Positions 16,854-26,282 are shown, numbered from the stretch's first letter. The stretch is 64,000 nucleotides of DNA from Prevotella sp. P6B1 (GCF_000702825.1 NZ_JNKF01000010.1:558001-622000); one strand, 5' to 3'. The notes: a model not told the origin generated them from the sequence alone. Program-made: numbers and translations.

Positions 16854-18119
16854 TTACTCGTTTCGTTGCAATTTGGCATAAGGTTCACCCATTAGTGTCA
16901 GGTTTTCATTGTGCACAATATTGACATCGATGCCCTTTTGGAAAATCATGACGACATCAGAGCCTCCGAATTGGAAGAATCCCATTTCATCGCCTTTTTT
17001 GAGTTGCTGACCTACTTGTAGTGAAGGAAGCCAGTTAACACTACATATCTGCGACATACCCACAGGCATCATAGCCACCAGCCCGTATTGCTCTGTCTCG
17101 ATGATTGCGCAGGCTCGCGTCTCTACCATCTGAAAGCCTATGTCGTTTACGTAGTAGTAGAGTTTGGAATTATTGTCCCAAAGTGTATAACCGCCTCCAG
17201 CCGATACGCCTGGTATCGTTCTTAGCTCCTTGAGTACACCATCAACGGGTGCGTGATAACGATGGTAGCAGTTAACATCGAGGAACGTGTGAGTAAGTGT
17301 ACCGCCTGCGAAGGCGTTCTTGTACTGCGAGTCGTTGCCTATCAGTTGGGCTATGTCAGAAATCTTAGCTGTTTTAATCTGTAAACTATCAGGATATTGC
17401 AACTGGTTATTATCGTCAATCTGCCAAGTAAGTTTGGGCCAAGAATCAACTGGACACACAACCTCTGTGTCGGCAATTGGTCGCATGGCGGGTGAGGCTA
17501 ACTTACGAGCAAAGAATTCATTGAATGTACGCCATTGGTTGCCTTCGCCGTACCAACCTTCTGTGAGTCCCCAATCTGGGTCATCCTTTACCATATTATA
17601 ATAGGTGTCGTTCCAACTGTCTTCTGTCGACAGGAATTCCCCCCAGGTATTGCTGTAGATAGAAAGCCATGAGGCAAACGGTTCAACAAACTCTACTGTG
17701 GGATAGAAAAAACCGCGATTACGAAGTTCGTCGAGAGGTTGATCGACGATGAACCAGAAGTAGCCAATGCCTTGGTCGGTACGACCGTAGAGTCCCCTCC
17801 CGTAATCGTTGGGAGCTTGATGAATCATCACGTTCCAAGGCAACTGATGTACATTCCAGTCAATGAAATCGTAGAACTCATTGAGTGATTGGGCTGGGTT
17901 GTATTGACGGTCAGGATTGATTTCGGCAGCCTGAGCGATGGCGTGTTCCAGTAGCGATTTAATCTCGTCATTCTCATTGCATATCTTGATGAGGGCTTTC
18001 GTTGCCTCTGTATGTTGATGCCCTGGCGGTATGACAGGGTCATCATCGTTGCTACATGCAGAGAACTGCATGCTGCATAGCAAGATGGTTAGCAACAACC
18101 AAAGATTAAGTTTCTTCAT
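16854..18119 (-). CDS. Phosphatidylserine-decarboxylase-like lipoprotein
   Basis: A 421-residue protein with a lipoprotein signal peptide (lipobox FSAC, Cys22, then SNDDD). The rest is related to pyruvoyl-dependent phosphatidylserine decarboxylases: FNEFFARKL (~199-207), VVCPVDSW with the likely catalytic Asp225, CYHRYHAPVDG with His286/His289, and GFFQFGGSDVVMIF with Ser387 at the self-cleavage position (family motif usually LGST or GGST). The family acts on phosphatidylserine at the inner membrane; here the signal would place it in the periplasm or at the surface, so its real substrate is uncertain. It lies 8 nt after speA and 16 nt before the SpoIIE fusion. Confidence 0.75.
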   Translation of the reverse strand: MKKLNLWLLLTILLCSMQFSACSNDDDPVIPPGHQHTEATKALIKICNENDEIKSLLEHAIAQAAEINPDRQYNPAQSLNEFYDFIDWNVHQLPWNVMIHQAPNDYGRGLYGRTDQGIGYFWFIVDQPLDELRNRGFFYPTVEFVEPFASWLSIYSNTWGEFLSTEDSWNDTYYNMVKDDPDWGLTEGWYGEGNQWRTFNEFFARKLASPAMRPIADTEVVCPVDSWPKLTWQIDDNNQLQYPDSLQIKTAKISDIAQLIGNDSQYKNAFAGGTLTHTFLDVNCYHRYHAPVDGVLKELRTIPGVSAGGGYTLWDNNSKLYYYVNDIGFQMVETRACAIIETEQYGLVAMMPVGMSQICSVNWLPSLQVGQQLKKGDEMGFFQFGGSDVVMIFQKGIDVNIVHNENLTLMGEPYAKLQRNE

Positions 18120-18127
18120 AGGCGCTA

Positions 18128-20020
18128 TTACTCAAGATAGGTATATCCGTAGAGTCCAGAACGGTAGTTCGAGAGGAACTCTTTTCCCTCGTCGAGACTG
18201 ATCTTACCCTGCTTAACACTCTTGGCTACCCATACCTCTAACTGACGAACCAGCTTTTTGGGGTTGTACTGTACATATTCGAGAACCTCTTCTACCGTCT
18301 CACCATCGATAATCTGGTCGATGTGATAATTGCCGTCTTTTTCAGAGATATGTACGGCATTAGTATCGCCAAACAAATTGTGCATGTCGCCTAAGATTTC
18401 CTGATATGCTCCTACCAGGAACACACCTAAATAGTAAGGCTCGTTCTTTTTCAATGCATGAACGGGCAGCGAGTGGGTGTTATGGCGGTTGGTGGTGAAG
18501 TTGGCTATCTTGCCGTCGCTATCGCAGGTGATATCCTGAATGGTAGCGTTGCGTGTTGGACGCTCGTCTAATCGCTGGATGGGCATGATGGGGAATACTT
18601 GGTCAATAGCCCATGAGTCGCTGAGACTCTGGAACAATGAGAAGTTGCAGAAGTACTTGTCGGCCAAAAGCTTGTCAATCTTCATCAGTTCCTCTGGAAT
18701 GTGCTTCAGACTCTTGGCTAAAGCATGGATCTCATGACAAACACTCCAATACATTGCTTCTACTTCTGCGCGCGTTTTCAGATCGACGATACCATGCGAG
18801 AACAAATCGAGCACTTCTTCACGAATCTGTTCAGCATCGTGCCAATCCTCAAGAACATTACGTGGGCTCAGGTTGTCCCAGATTTCATAGAGGTCCTTTA
18901 CCAACTGATGTGAGTTCTCGTCGGGTTCAAACTCTTCTGGCATCTCTGGCAGAGAAGCTGTCTCCAGTACATCGATGATCAATACTGAATGGTGCGCAGC
19001 TAATGAGCGCCCGCTTTCGGTGATGATATTGGGATGTGGCAGATCGTTCTTGTTGGCTGCCTCAACAAAAGTATAGATACAGTCGTTAACATACTCTTGG
19101 ATAGAGTAGTTCACCGAGCTCTCACTCGATGGTGAACGGGTCCCGTCGTAGTCAACTCCAAGACCTCCTCCGCAATCTACAAAGTCAACGTTGTAACCCA
19201 TCTTGTGGAGTTGGATATAGAACTGTGATGCCTCGCGTAGGGCTGTTTGGATGCGACGGATTTTGGTGATTTGTGAGCCGATATGGAAATGGATCAAACG
19301 TAGGCAGTCATTCAGTCCCTTCTTGTCCAGGAAGTCCAGTGCTTCCAGCAGTTCTGCGCTTGTCAGACCAAATTTGCTGGCGTCGCCACCACTCTCTTCC
19401 CATTTTCCTGAGCCTGATGAGGCCAGCTTGATACGGATGCCGATATTGGGACGGATGTTCATCTTCTTTGCTTCGCGAGCAATAATTTCCAGCTCGTTCA
19501 TCTTCTCTACAACTATGAATATCTGCTTGCCCATCTTCTGTGCCAGCAGTGCCAACTCGATGTAACTCTGGTCCTTATAGCCGTTGCAGACAATAATCGA
19601 GTCGCTTTGACATTGCATGGCAATCACAGCGTGTAGCTCAGGCTTTGAACCAGCCTCAAGGCCAAGGTTGAACTTGCGGCCATGCGAGATAATCTCCTCA
19701 ACGACTGGTTGCATCTGATTTACCTTGATAGGATAAACCACATAATTCTCGCCTTTATAGTCATATTCTTCTGAAGCCCTTTTAAAACAGCTCCAGGTCT
19801 TTTCAATTCGATTGTCGAGAATATCTGGGAAGCGTAGCAGAACTGGTGGCGTCACATCGCGTAGTGCCAGTTCGTCCATCACTTCGCGCAGGTCTATCTG
19901 CGTATTGTTCTTACACGGAGTGACGTAGACATCGCCTTTGTCGTTGATGCCAAAATAAGAAGTGCCCCAACCATTGATGTTGTAAAGCTCTTTCGAGTCC
20001 TCAATTGTCCATTTCTTCAT
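18128..20020 (-). CDS. speA: Biosynthetic arginine decarboxylase
   Basis: A 630-residue PLP enzyme of fold type III that turns arginine into agmatine for polyamine synthesis. The PLP lysine is in YPIKVNQ (Lys99). Other marks are IVCNGYKDQSYIELAL, RLIHFHIGSQ, VDCGGGLGVDYDGT, TESGRSLAAHH and the C-terminal YLGVFLVGAYQEILGDMHNLFGD. Length fits SpeA. It overlaps aroK by 4 nt. Standing in the same series as argB, it would place arginine synthesis and arginine use in one transcription unit. Confidence 0.96.
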   Translation of the reverse strand: MKKWTIEDSKELYNINGWGTSYFGINDKGDVYVTPCKNNTQIDLREVMDELALRDVTPPVLLRFPDILDNRIEKTWSCFKRASEEYDYKGENYVVYPIKVNQMQPVVEEIISHGRKFNLGLEAGSKPELHAVIAMQCQSDSIIVCNGYKDQSYIELALLAQKMGKQIFIVVEKMNELEIIAREAKKMNIRPNIGIRIKLASSGSGKWEESGGDASKFGLTSAELLEALDFLDKKGLNDCLRLIHFHIGSQITKIRRIQTALREASQFYIQLHKMGYNVDFVDCGGGLGVDYDGTRSPSSESSVNYSIQEYVNDCIYTFVEAANKNDLPHPNIITESGRSLAAHHSVLIIDVLETASLPEMPEEFEPDENSHQLVKDLYEIWDNLSPRNVLEDWHDAEQIREEVLDLFSHGIVDLKTRAEVEAMYWSVCHEIHALAKSLKHIPEELMKIDKLLADKYFCNFSLFQSLSDSWAIDQVFPIMPIQRLDERPTRNATIQDITCDSDGKIANFTTNRHNTHSLPVHALKKNEPYYLGVFLVGAYQEILGDMHNLFGDTNAVHISEKDGNYHIDQIIDGETVEEVLEYVQYNPKKLVRQLEVWVAKSVKQGKISLDEGKEFLSNYRSGLYGYTYLE

Positions 20021-20544
20021 AATCCCAATAATTCTTTTATTTTTGCCACGCTGATTTTTATTTTCTCATAATTGTCCATTAGGCTGACGTCGAGCGTATA
20101 TTTTGCCTTTGTATAATAGGGCTCGCGCTTATCCAGTTGTTCTCGAATATAGGCTATCAGCTCTTCAGGGGTTTTACCCTTGATAAGTGGGCGTTCAACC
20201 TTACCCATCAGTAAGTGGTTGTACAGTACTTCTGGATCGGCTTTCAGATACACGGTCTGACCTTGTTGGTTCAGATATTCCATGTTGTCAAAAAAGCAAG
20301 GGGTGCCTCCACCACAGCTGATAATCACATCCTCAAATTCGGCTACCTCGTGCAGCATGCTGTGTTCCATCTTACGGAAACCTTCTTCCCCTTTTTCTGC
20401 AAAGATCTGTGCCACACTCTTGTGCATTCGGCTTTCTATATACCAGTCAAGATCGTAGAAGGTGATACCCAACTCTTTCGAGAGTGCCTTGCCGACAGTG
20501 GTCTTTCCGGCTCCCATGTAGCCTATCAGGATTATACGCTTCAT
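20017..20544 (-). CDS. aroK: Shikimate kinase
   Basis: A 175-residue P-loop kinase that phosphorylates shikimate with ATP in aromatic amino acid synthesis. Walker A GYMGAGKTTVG (8-18), shikimate-binding YDLDWYIESR with the conserved Asp, ISCGGGTPCF, and the lid segment VERPLIKGKTPEEL with Arg. Both ends overlap neighbours by 4 nt (topA upstream, speA downstream), so translation of the three genes is probably coupled. Confidence 0.95.
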   Translation of the reverse strand: MKRIILIGYMGAGKTTVGKALSKELGITFYDLDWYIESRMHKSVAQIFAEKGEEGFRKMEHSMLHEVAEFEDVIISCGGGTPCFFDNMEYLNQQGQTVYLKADPEVLYNHLLMGKVERPLIKGKTPEELIAYIREQLDKREPYYTKAKYTLDVSLMDNYEKIKISVAKIKELLGL

Positions 20545-22919
20545 GCCTTCTTCGTTGTCTTTCTTGTTGTCCTCTTCGTTGTCTTTTTGACGCCTTTCTT
20601 CTCCTTGTCTTTTTCAAGTTCTCGCGCCTCCTCGATGAGTTTCATGCACTCGTCGTAGGTCAGGTCCTTTGCTTTCTCGTGAAGACTCTTAGGTAGACGG
20701 TAGTTTTGTCCGTCATACGATAGATAAGGACCATAGAGTCCGTTCATGACCTCCAACTTGGGATCTTCCAGGAAAAATTTGAGGTGCTTGGCGGCTTCTT
20801 GTCTGCGCTTTTCCTGAATCAGGGTGATGGCTTCATCCAGTGTGATGGCCATAGGGTCGGTATCCTTAGGAAGTGATGCAAACATGTTTTCATGCTTCAC
20901 GTAGGGACCGAAACGGCCAGCTCCGATAATAACTGTCGAACCCTCGAAATCACCTAACTCTCGTGGCAACTTAAATAGCTCCATTGCTTCTTCGAGGGTG
21001 ATGGTCTCCATGCTCAGTTCTTTGGGTAACTGGGCAAACTGCGGTTTCTCCTTGTCTTCTGATGAGCCAATCTGTACTACGGGTCCGAAGCGGCCAATCT
21101 TTACAAATACGGGGCGTCCGCTTTTTGGATCATTACCCAATACACGCTCGCCGGCTTTGAATTTCTGGCGACTGTTCATGGTCTCTTCTACAGTGGGCTC
21201 AAAACTCTTGTAGAACGATTTCATCATGTCGGTCCATTTTTCGTCGCCTTCGGCTATCTTATCGAAATCCTGCTCCACCTTTGCGGTGAAGTTGTAGTCC
21301 ATGATTTCACTGAAGTTCTCCATCAGGAAGTCGTTTACTACAGTACCAATATCTGTGGGAATCAGTTTGCCTCTGTCGGAACCAGCCCACTCCTTGCGGG
21401 TTTTCTGGGTAATCTGCTTTCCTTTCAACTGGAATATGGAGTATGAACGCTCCTCACCTTTTTTATCGCCTCGCATCACATACTCACGCTGCTGAATGGT
21501 AGAGATAGTTGGTGCATAGGTTGATGGACGACCAATACCTAGCTCTTCCATCTTGTGTACCAGACTAGCTTCAGTGTAGCGCTGTGGACCGGCACTGAAG
21601 CGCTCAGTGGTTATAATCTCACGACGCACCAACTCCTGACCTTTCTTCATGGCAGGCAGGGTGTGGCTGTAGTCTTCGTTCTGTTCGTCGTCGTCGATAG
21701 ATTCACGATATACTTTGATGAATCCATCGAACTTCACTACCTCGCCCTGAGCGGTAAATACCTCTTCTATATCATCGCTCTTGATGGTAATAGTGGTTTT
21801 CTCGATTTCAGCATCAGCCATCTGGCTGGCAATAGTGCGCTTCCAGATAAGCTCATATAGGCGTTTTTCCTGTGCTGTTCCTTCTATGGCATTCTTGTCC
21901 ATATATGAAGGACGGATGGCCTCATGGGCCTCTTGTGCACCCTTTGAACTGGTGTGGTATTTGCGTAACTTGCTATAGTTCTCACCATACAGGTTTACAA
22001 TCTCTTTTTTGCTGGCGTTCAGACATAGCTCCGACAGGTTTACAGAGTCAGTACGCATGTAGGTGATGCGTCCGCTTTCGTACAAGTGCTGAGCTACCAT
22101 CATGGTCTGGCTGACAGAAAAACCAAGTTTACGTGCAGCTTCCTGTTGCAATGTTGATGTGGTAAATGGGGGAGCTGGCATGCGCTTCATAGGTTTCTTG
22201 GTGATGGCATCAACTGTAAAGGTGGCTGTCTTGCACTTTTCCAGGAACTCCATGACCTCTTCTTCTGTCTTAAACCGTTTGCTAAGCATCGCCTTAACCT
22301 CTGATGCAGATCCATCAGGGTTAGCAACGGCAAATACACCGCTGACGCTATAGAAAGGTTCGCTCTTGAAATTCTGAATCTCGCGTTCACGCTCTACAAT
22401 CAGTCTGACAGCAACACTCTGTACGCGTCCTGCTGAAAGGGCTGGCTTCACTTTGCGCCACAATACGGGCGAGAGTTTAAAACCTACCAAACGGTCCAGT
22501 ACGCGACGGGCCTGCTGGGCATTAACCAAATCCATGTTGATATGGCGAGGATGCTCGATGGCATCCAGAATGGCAGATTCTGTGATTTCGTGGAATACGA
22601 TACGGTTGGTGTTCTGTTCGTCTAATCCCAGCACTTCACACAAGTGCCATGAGATGGCTTCTCCCTCGCGGTCCTCATCGGATGCCAACCATACGGTCTG
22701 AGCTTTGCTTGATTTGTCTCTGAGTTCATCAACCAGTTTCTTTTTCTCGTCTGGAATCTCATATTCAGGCTCCAACGTTTTTTCGTCGATGCTGATTTCC
22801 TTTTTCTTCAAATCGCGGATGTGTCCATAGCTCGACATCACCTTGAAGTCCTTTCCTAAGAATTTCTCGATGGTCTTAGCCTTTGCAGGCGACTCCACTA
22901 TCACTAAGTTCTTTTGCAT
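20541..22919 (-). CDS. topA: DNA topoisomerase I
   Basis: A 792-residue type IA topoisomerase that relaxes negative supercoils. The N-terminal TOPRIM domain begins NLVIVESPAKAKTIEKFLG and contains WLASDEDREGEAISWHL; the active-site Tyr is in SGRITYMRTDSVNL. The C-terminal part has glycine-rich topo C-terminal repeats (GRFGPVVQIG, GRFGPYVKH, GLYGPYLSYDG) in place of Cys4 zinc fingers and ends in a Lys/Thr/Arg tail. I chose ATG 22919; the in-frame TTG at 22952 is inside the promoter motif. It heads the close-packed gene series that runs to argB. Confidence 0.96.
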   Translation of the reverse strand: MQKNLVIVESPAKAKTIEKFLGKDFKVMSSYGHIRDLKKKEISIDEKTLEPEYEIPDEKKKLVDELRDKSSKAQTVWLASDEDREGEAISWHLCEVLGLDEQNTNRIVFHEITESAILDAIEHPRHINMDLVNAQQARRVLDRLVGFKLSPVLWRKVKPALSAGRVQSVAVRLIVEREREIQNFKSEPFYSVSGVFAVANPDGSASEVKAMLSKRFKTEEEVMEFLEKCKTATFTVDAITKKPMKRMPAPPFTTSTLQQEAARKLGFSVSQTMMVAQHLYESGRITYMRTDSVNLSELCLNASKKEIVNLYGENYSKLRKYHTSSKGAQEAHEAIRPSYMDKNAIEGTAQEKRLYELIWKRTIASQMADAEIEKTTITIKSDDIEEVFTAQGEVVKFDGFIKVYRESIDDDEQNEDYSHTLPAMKKGQELVRREIITTERFSAGPQRYTEASLVHKMEELGIGRPSTYAPTISTIQQREYVMRGDKKGEERSYSIFQLKGKQITQKTRKEWAGSDRGKLIPTDIGTVVNDFLMENFSEIMDYNFTAKVEQDFDKIAEGDEKWTDMMKSFYKSFEPTVEETMNSRQKFKAGERVLGNDPKSGRPVFVKIGRFGPVVQIGSSEDKEKPQFAQLPKELSMETITLEEAMELFKLPRELGDFEGSTVIIGAGRFGPYVKHENMFASLPKDTDPMAITLDEAITLIQEKRRQEAAKHLKFFLEDPKLEVMNGLYGPYLSYDGQNYRLPKSLHEKAKDLTYDECMKLIEEARELEKDKEKKGVKKTTKRTTRKTTKKA

Positions 22920-22949
22920 ATTCTGACTCGTTATATTTCTTTTGGGCTG

Positions 22950-22957
22950 CAAAAGTA
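22950..22957 (-). promoter_or_regulatory. Bacteroidota -7 promoter element for topA
   Basis: TACTTTTG on the minus strand (22957-22950), 30 nt before ATG 22919. The expected TTG at -33 is not present, so strength is uncertain. It lies in the 53-nt gap after the NUDIX gene and would also drive aroK, speA and the genes beyond. Confidence 0.55.
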
Positions 22958-23005
22958 AGCAAAAAACTCTCTACCACCTTATTAATATAGCATTTTTTGT
23001 TTTTA

Positions 23006-23539
23006 TTAACAATTCTGAGTCAAGAAACGGTGTACAGCCTGACGTATGGAGCGTAATCCGAAGCGTTCTACATAGACCTCTCTGAGTGGAACCCATTGCA
23101 GGTCGGCGGCATCATCGTCGGCCCTCAGTAGAGAGTCGTCTTCTACGTGACAGATGAAGAATAAGTCAAGTGTATGTATGTCCATGCCAGAATAGCGGTA
23201 AACATTGGGGATGGAGAACTGATACTTTACATTCTCCGGGTTGATGATGAGCCCTGTTTCTTCTTTGATTTCTCTTACCATGCCTTCTTCAGCGTTTTCG
23301 TCGTTGTCGACAAAACCGCCTGGTAGGTCCAGAGTTCCCTTGGCGGGTTCTTTGGCGCGTTTAGCCACCAGCAGCTCGCCTTTGTTGTTCAGGATGAAGG
23401 CGGCTGTCGAGGCCCGTGGGTTCTGGTAGTAGGTAAACCCACAGTTGGCGCAATGCCTGCTGAGGGCATTGTGTATCTCAAAGTCCTGACTACCACATTT
23501 GGGACAGAAATGGAATAATTCAAGCGGATGTTCACTCAT
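23006..23539 (-). CDS. NUDIX hydrolase with N-terminal zinc ribbon
   Basis: A 177-residue protein. Residues 10-36 form a zinc ribbon (FCPKCGSQDF ... RHCANCGFTYY), followed by a Nudix domain with the complete box GGFVDNDENAEEGMVREIKEETGL (family pattern Gx5Ex7REUxEExGU). Nudix enzymes hydrolyse nucleoside diphosphate derivatives. The zinc ribbon plus Nudix order recalls NudC-type NADH pyrophosphatases, but the SQPWPFPxS motif of NudC is not seen, so the substrate is open. It begins 5 nt after the sialate esterase gene ends. Confidence 0.88.
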   Translation of the reverse strand: MSEHPLELFHFCPKCGSQDFEIHNALSRHCANCGFTYYQNPRASTAAFILNNKGELLVAKRAKEPAKGTLDLPGGFVDNDENAEEGMVREIKEETGLIINPENVKYQFSIPNVYRYSGMDIHTLDLFFICHVEDDSLLRADDDAADLQWVPLREVYVERFGLRSIRQAVHRFLTQNC

Positions 23540-23544
23540 AGGCG

Positions 23545-24999
23545 TTACCAGTTGTCGGTTCTGAAGGGGAATAAAGGCAGGTTGGCGCCGTTCTTTACGT
23601 TGCCAATCTGGAAATTCTTAAAGCAGTAGCGTACGGCCACCGGTCTCTTCACCTGTGGTGCGGAAATCTTGATGGCCTCGTCCCAATAGCCGCCACCAGG
23701 CTGCCAGAAGTGCTGGGCCTGAGCGGGATAGAACACCTTATCCTCGCCGGCTATCTCAAAGCCTTGGATATCCTCAAACGGGGCATCGGTGTGGTAGTTG
23801 TTGTCCAGATGGATATAGATGGCATCCTCCTTGATGTGCATATCCTTGAAGGTGGAGCTCTGGTAGAGGATGCCTTCGAAACCATAGTCGCGGTGCAGGG
23901 CCGTATAGGCTAAGCGCTGGCCCACCTGCTGTTTCTGTGCAGGGTGTATCTGACTGAACTCATAGGGATATACCAGGTCGTTGATACACACCAGCGAGCT
24001 GTTGGGGATCATCTGCTGGGCCTTGAACTGCTGTTCGCGTAGCAGGGCACCGCTGATGGCGTTGTTGTCGTCGTCATAGCGGTAGGGAGCTATCTGCACG
24101 AAGTAGAAAGGAATCTCGCCCAGTTTGAACTGGCTGCGCCACTGTTCCACCAGCAGTTTCAGGCGCTGCGCATACTGGTCGCCCGGGTCGCCCACATTCG
24201 AGCAGCCCTGGTAATACAGGATCCCCTTTACGGTGAAGTTCAGGATGGGGTTGAAAGTGCCATTGCCCCAGAGTAGTGAGCGATGGTAGTCCCATTGTGC
24301 CCATTTCTTGCAGATCTCGACCGAGTCGGTGGGGTCGTTGGTGTATTTCTCCAGGTTCTCCTTGGTGAGCCAGCTTTCTACACGCGAACCTCCCTTGTTG
24401 GCCTCAATCAGTCCGATGGGAATGTCGAGTGCCTCTTGCATGGTCTGTGCAAAGAAATAGCCTGTGGCAGAGAAGTCGCCAACGGTATTGGGTGCGCATA
24501 CGCGCCACTCGCACTGCGCATCGTTCAAGGGCTTGGCCGACATCACGCTTGGTATCTTGGCACTGCGAATGCCTGGGTGCTTCTTCGCATCGATCACCAC
24601 CTGGTTGTAGTTGTTGACAGGACACATCCAGAAGCCTTTGACGGGCATCTCCATGTTCGACTGTCCGGCGCACACCCACACCTCGCCGCTCAGCACATTG
24701 CTGATGGTAAGCTTCTCGCCGTCGTCGAAAGTGATGGACAGCGGCGTGTAGCTGGCCTTGGGTGTCTTAACGCTTACCAGCCATTCACCCTGCTTGTTGG
24801 CTTTGGCTGTAGCCGTCTCATTGCTCCACGAGGTTGTTACCTTGATGGTCTTGCCGGGCTTGGTCCATCCCCACAGGCGGGCTTCGGTTTGTTGTTGTAA
24901 TACCATGTTGTCGCCAATCAGATGGGGCAGCCTCACTTTGGCCTGGGTGCCCAGCGCCAACAGCATCAGTGTTGTAATAGCTAAGATTTTCTTCATCAT
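23545..24999 (-). CDS. Secreted sialate O-acetylesterase-type carbohydrate esterase (SGNH fold)
   Basis: A 484-residue protein with a signal peptide (KKILAITTLMLLALGTQAK). The SGNH nucleophile serine is in VCAGQSNMEMPV; NKGGSRVESWL and GCSNVGD provide oxyanion-hole residues; FSQIHPAQKQQVGQRLA carries the catalytic His. This family removes O-acetyl groups from sugars; many Bacteroidota members act on acetylated plant glycans rather than sialic acid, and with a second esterase divergently encoded at 25110 that seems the better guess here. Two adjacent ATGs (24999, 24996) are possible starts. Confidence 0.88.
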   Translation of the reverse strand: MMKKILAITTLMLLALGTQAKVRLPHLIGDNMVLQQQTEARLWGWTKPGKTIKVTTSWSNETATAKANKQGEWLVSVKTPKASYTPLSITFDDGEKLTISNVLSGEVWVCAGQSNMEMPVKGFWMCPVNNYNQVVIDAKKHPGIRSAKIPSVMSAKPLNDAQCEWRVCAPNTVGDFSATGYFFAQTMQEALDIPIGLIEANKGGSRVESWLTKENLEKYTNDPTDSVEICKKWAQWDYHRSLLWGNGTFNPILNFTVKGILYYQGCSNVGDPGDQYAQRLKLLVEQWRSQFKLGEIPFYFVQIAPYRYDDDNNAISGALLREQQFKAQQMIPNSSLVCINDLVYPYEFSQIHPAQKQQVGQRLAYTALHRDYGFEGILYQSSTFKDMHIKEDAIYIHLDNNYHTDAPFEDIQGFEIAGEDKVFYPAQAQHFWQPGGGYWDEAIKISAPQVKRPVAVRYCFKNFQIGNVKNGANLPLFPFRTDNW

Positions 25000-25027
25000 T
25001 TATTGTACAGTTTCAAGTTACTGTCGG

Positions 25028-25035
25028 CAAAGATA
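25028..25035 (-). promoter_or_regulatory. Bacteroidota -7 promoter element for the sialate esterase gene
   Basis: TATCTTTG on the minus strand (25035-25028), 28 nt before the start codon. Confidence 0.6.
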
Positions 25036-25078
25036 CTAAAAATCCGTAAAAAGCGCATCATTAGTAGCATTTTTTTAT

Positions 25079-25086
25079 TACCTTTG
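25079..25086 (+). promoter_or_regulatory. Bacteroidota -7 promoter element for the esterase gene
   Basis: TACCTTTG, 23 nt before ATG 25110. It is 43 bp from the divergent element at 25028-25035, so the two esterase genes may share control. Confidence 0.6.
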
Positions 25087-25109
25087 CGCCAAAATTGGAA
25101 AAATAGTAT

Positions 25110-25958
25110 ATGAAAAGTTTAAGAAAAGTACTAGTGATGTCGCTGTTGGGGCTCTCTTTCGCGGCGTTTGCGCAGAAGGGTACCACCCTGCCGCTCTGGC
25201 CCAACGGTCCCGCAGTGGCGAGTGTTGATGATAATGATAAGGCGGAGCTCACCGTTTATCTGCCTGATGCCAAGAAGGCAACCGGTCGCGCAGTGGTGTG
25301 CTGTCCTGGTGGCGGGTATCAGCATCTGGCTATGGACCATGAGGGGCATCAGTGGGCGCCTTTCTTCAATATGCAGGGTATCGCTCTTATTGTAGTTAAG
25401 TATCGTATGCCTCATGGTAACCGTCTGGTGCCCATCTCTGATGCTGAGGAGGCTATTAAGACTGTACGACGTCATGCGGCAGAGTGGCGTATTAATCCTG
25501 ATGATGTGGGCATTATGGGGTTCTCGGCAGGTGGTCACCTGGCTTCTACCATCGCCACCCATGCCAAGGATGAGGCTGCACCTAATTTCCAGATCCTGTT
25601 CTATCCGGTCATCACCATGGATTTAGGTTTCACCCATAAGGGTTCGCATGATAACTTCCTGGGGGCTATGCCTAAGGATAAGAAGGGACAGAAGGAGTAC
25701 AAACAGTTGGAGTTTGACTACAGTAATGACCTGCAGGTGAACCGTACCACGCCTCGAGCCTTCCTGGCATTGAGCGATGACGACAAGGCGGTGCCAGCGG
25801 CTAATGGTTTTAACTACTATCAGCAGTTGTATAAGCATGATGTGCCCGCATCGATCCATATCTATCCCACTGGTGGACATGGCTGGGGCTATCGCGAGAC
25901 CTTCGCCTATCACTATCAGATGGTGTTCGAACTGAAAGGCTGGCTCCAGAGTTTTTAA
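25110..25958 (+). CDS. Secreted alpha/beta-hydrolase esterase (BD-FAE/acetyl-xylan-esterase-like)
   Basis: A 282-residue alpha/beta hydrolase with a signal peptide (SLRKVLVMSLLGLSFAAFAQ). The oxyanion segment CCPGGGYQHLAMDHEG, the nucleophile elbow GIMGFSAGGHLAS (Ser) and the His in TGGHGWGYRE are visible; the Asp is probably in LALSDDDKAVP. Such enzymes cleave acetyl or feruloyl esters from hemicellulose. It is divergent from the sialate-type esterase and 18 nt ahead of the DUF4491 gene. Confidence 0.85.
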   Translation: MKSLRKVLVMSLLGLSFAAFAQKGTTLPLWPNGPAVASVDDNDKAELTVYLPDAKKATGRAVVCCPGGGYQHLAMDHEGHQWAPFFNMQGIALIVVKYRMPHGNRLVPISDAEEAIKTVRRHAAEWRINPDDVGIMGFSAGGHLASTIATHAKDEAAPNFQILFYPVITMDLGFTHKGSHDNFLGAMPKDKKGQKEYKQLEFDYSNDLQVNRTTPRAFLALSDDDKAVPAANGFNYYQQLYKHDVPASIHIYPTGGHGWGYRETFAYHYQMVFELKGWLQSF

Positions 25959-25976
25959 TCCATTAAATGTTCACTT

Positions 25977-26270
25977 ATGTATTTTACAGGTATCATTATT
26001 GCTGTTTGTACTTTCCTGACGATAGGCATCTGGCATCCGATCGTTATTAAAACCGAATATTACTGGGGTACCCGCCCTTGGATTATCTACCTTATCGTAG
26101 GCCTTGCCTGCATTGCTGGTGCGCTATTCATCGAGAATGCTATCATTTCGTCGATAGTTGGCGTATTTGGTGCTTCTGCCTTGTGGGGCATTGGCGAGTT
26201 GTTTGCACAAAAGAAACGTGTAGAAAAAGGCTGGTTTCCCAAGAACCCTAAGAGGTGTAAAAAAATCTAA
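25977..26270 (+). CDS. DUF4491 family small membrane protein
   Basis: A 97-residue protein with three hydrophobic helices (about 4-22, 36-54, 56-74) and the conserved end LWGIGELFAQKKRVEKGWFPKNPKR, which I recognise as the DUF4491 signature. Function unknown. It follows the esterase gene by 18 nt and ends just before a strong hairpin. Confidence 0.85.
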   Translation: MYFTGIIIAVCTFLTIGIWHPIVIKTEYYWGTRPWIIYLIVGLACIAGALFIENAIISSIVGVFGASALWGIGELFAQKKRVEKGWFPKNPKRCKKI

Positions 26271-26282
26271 CTGGTTTTCAAA

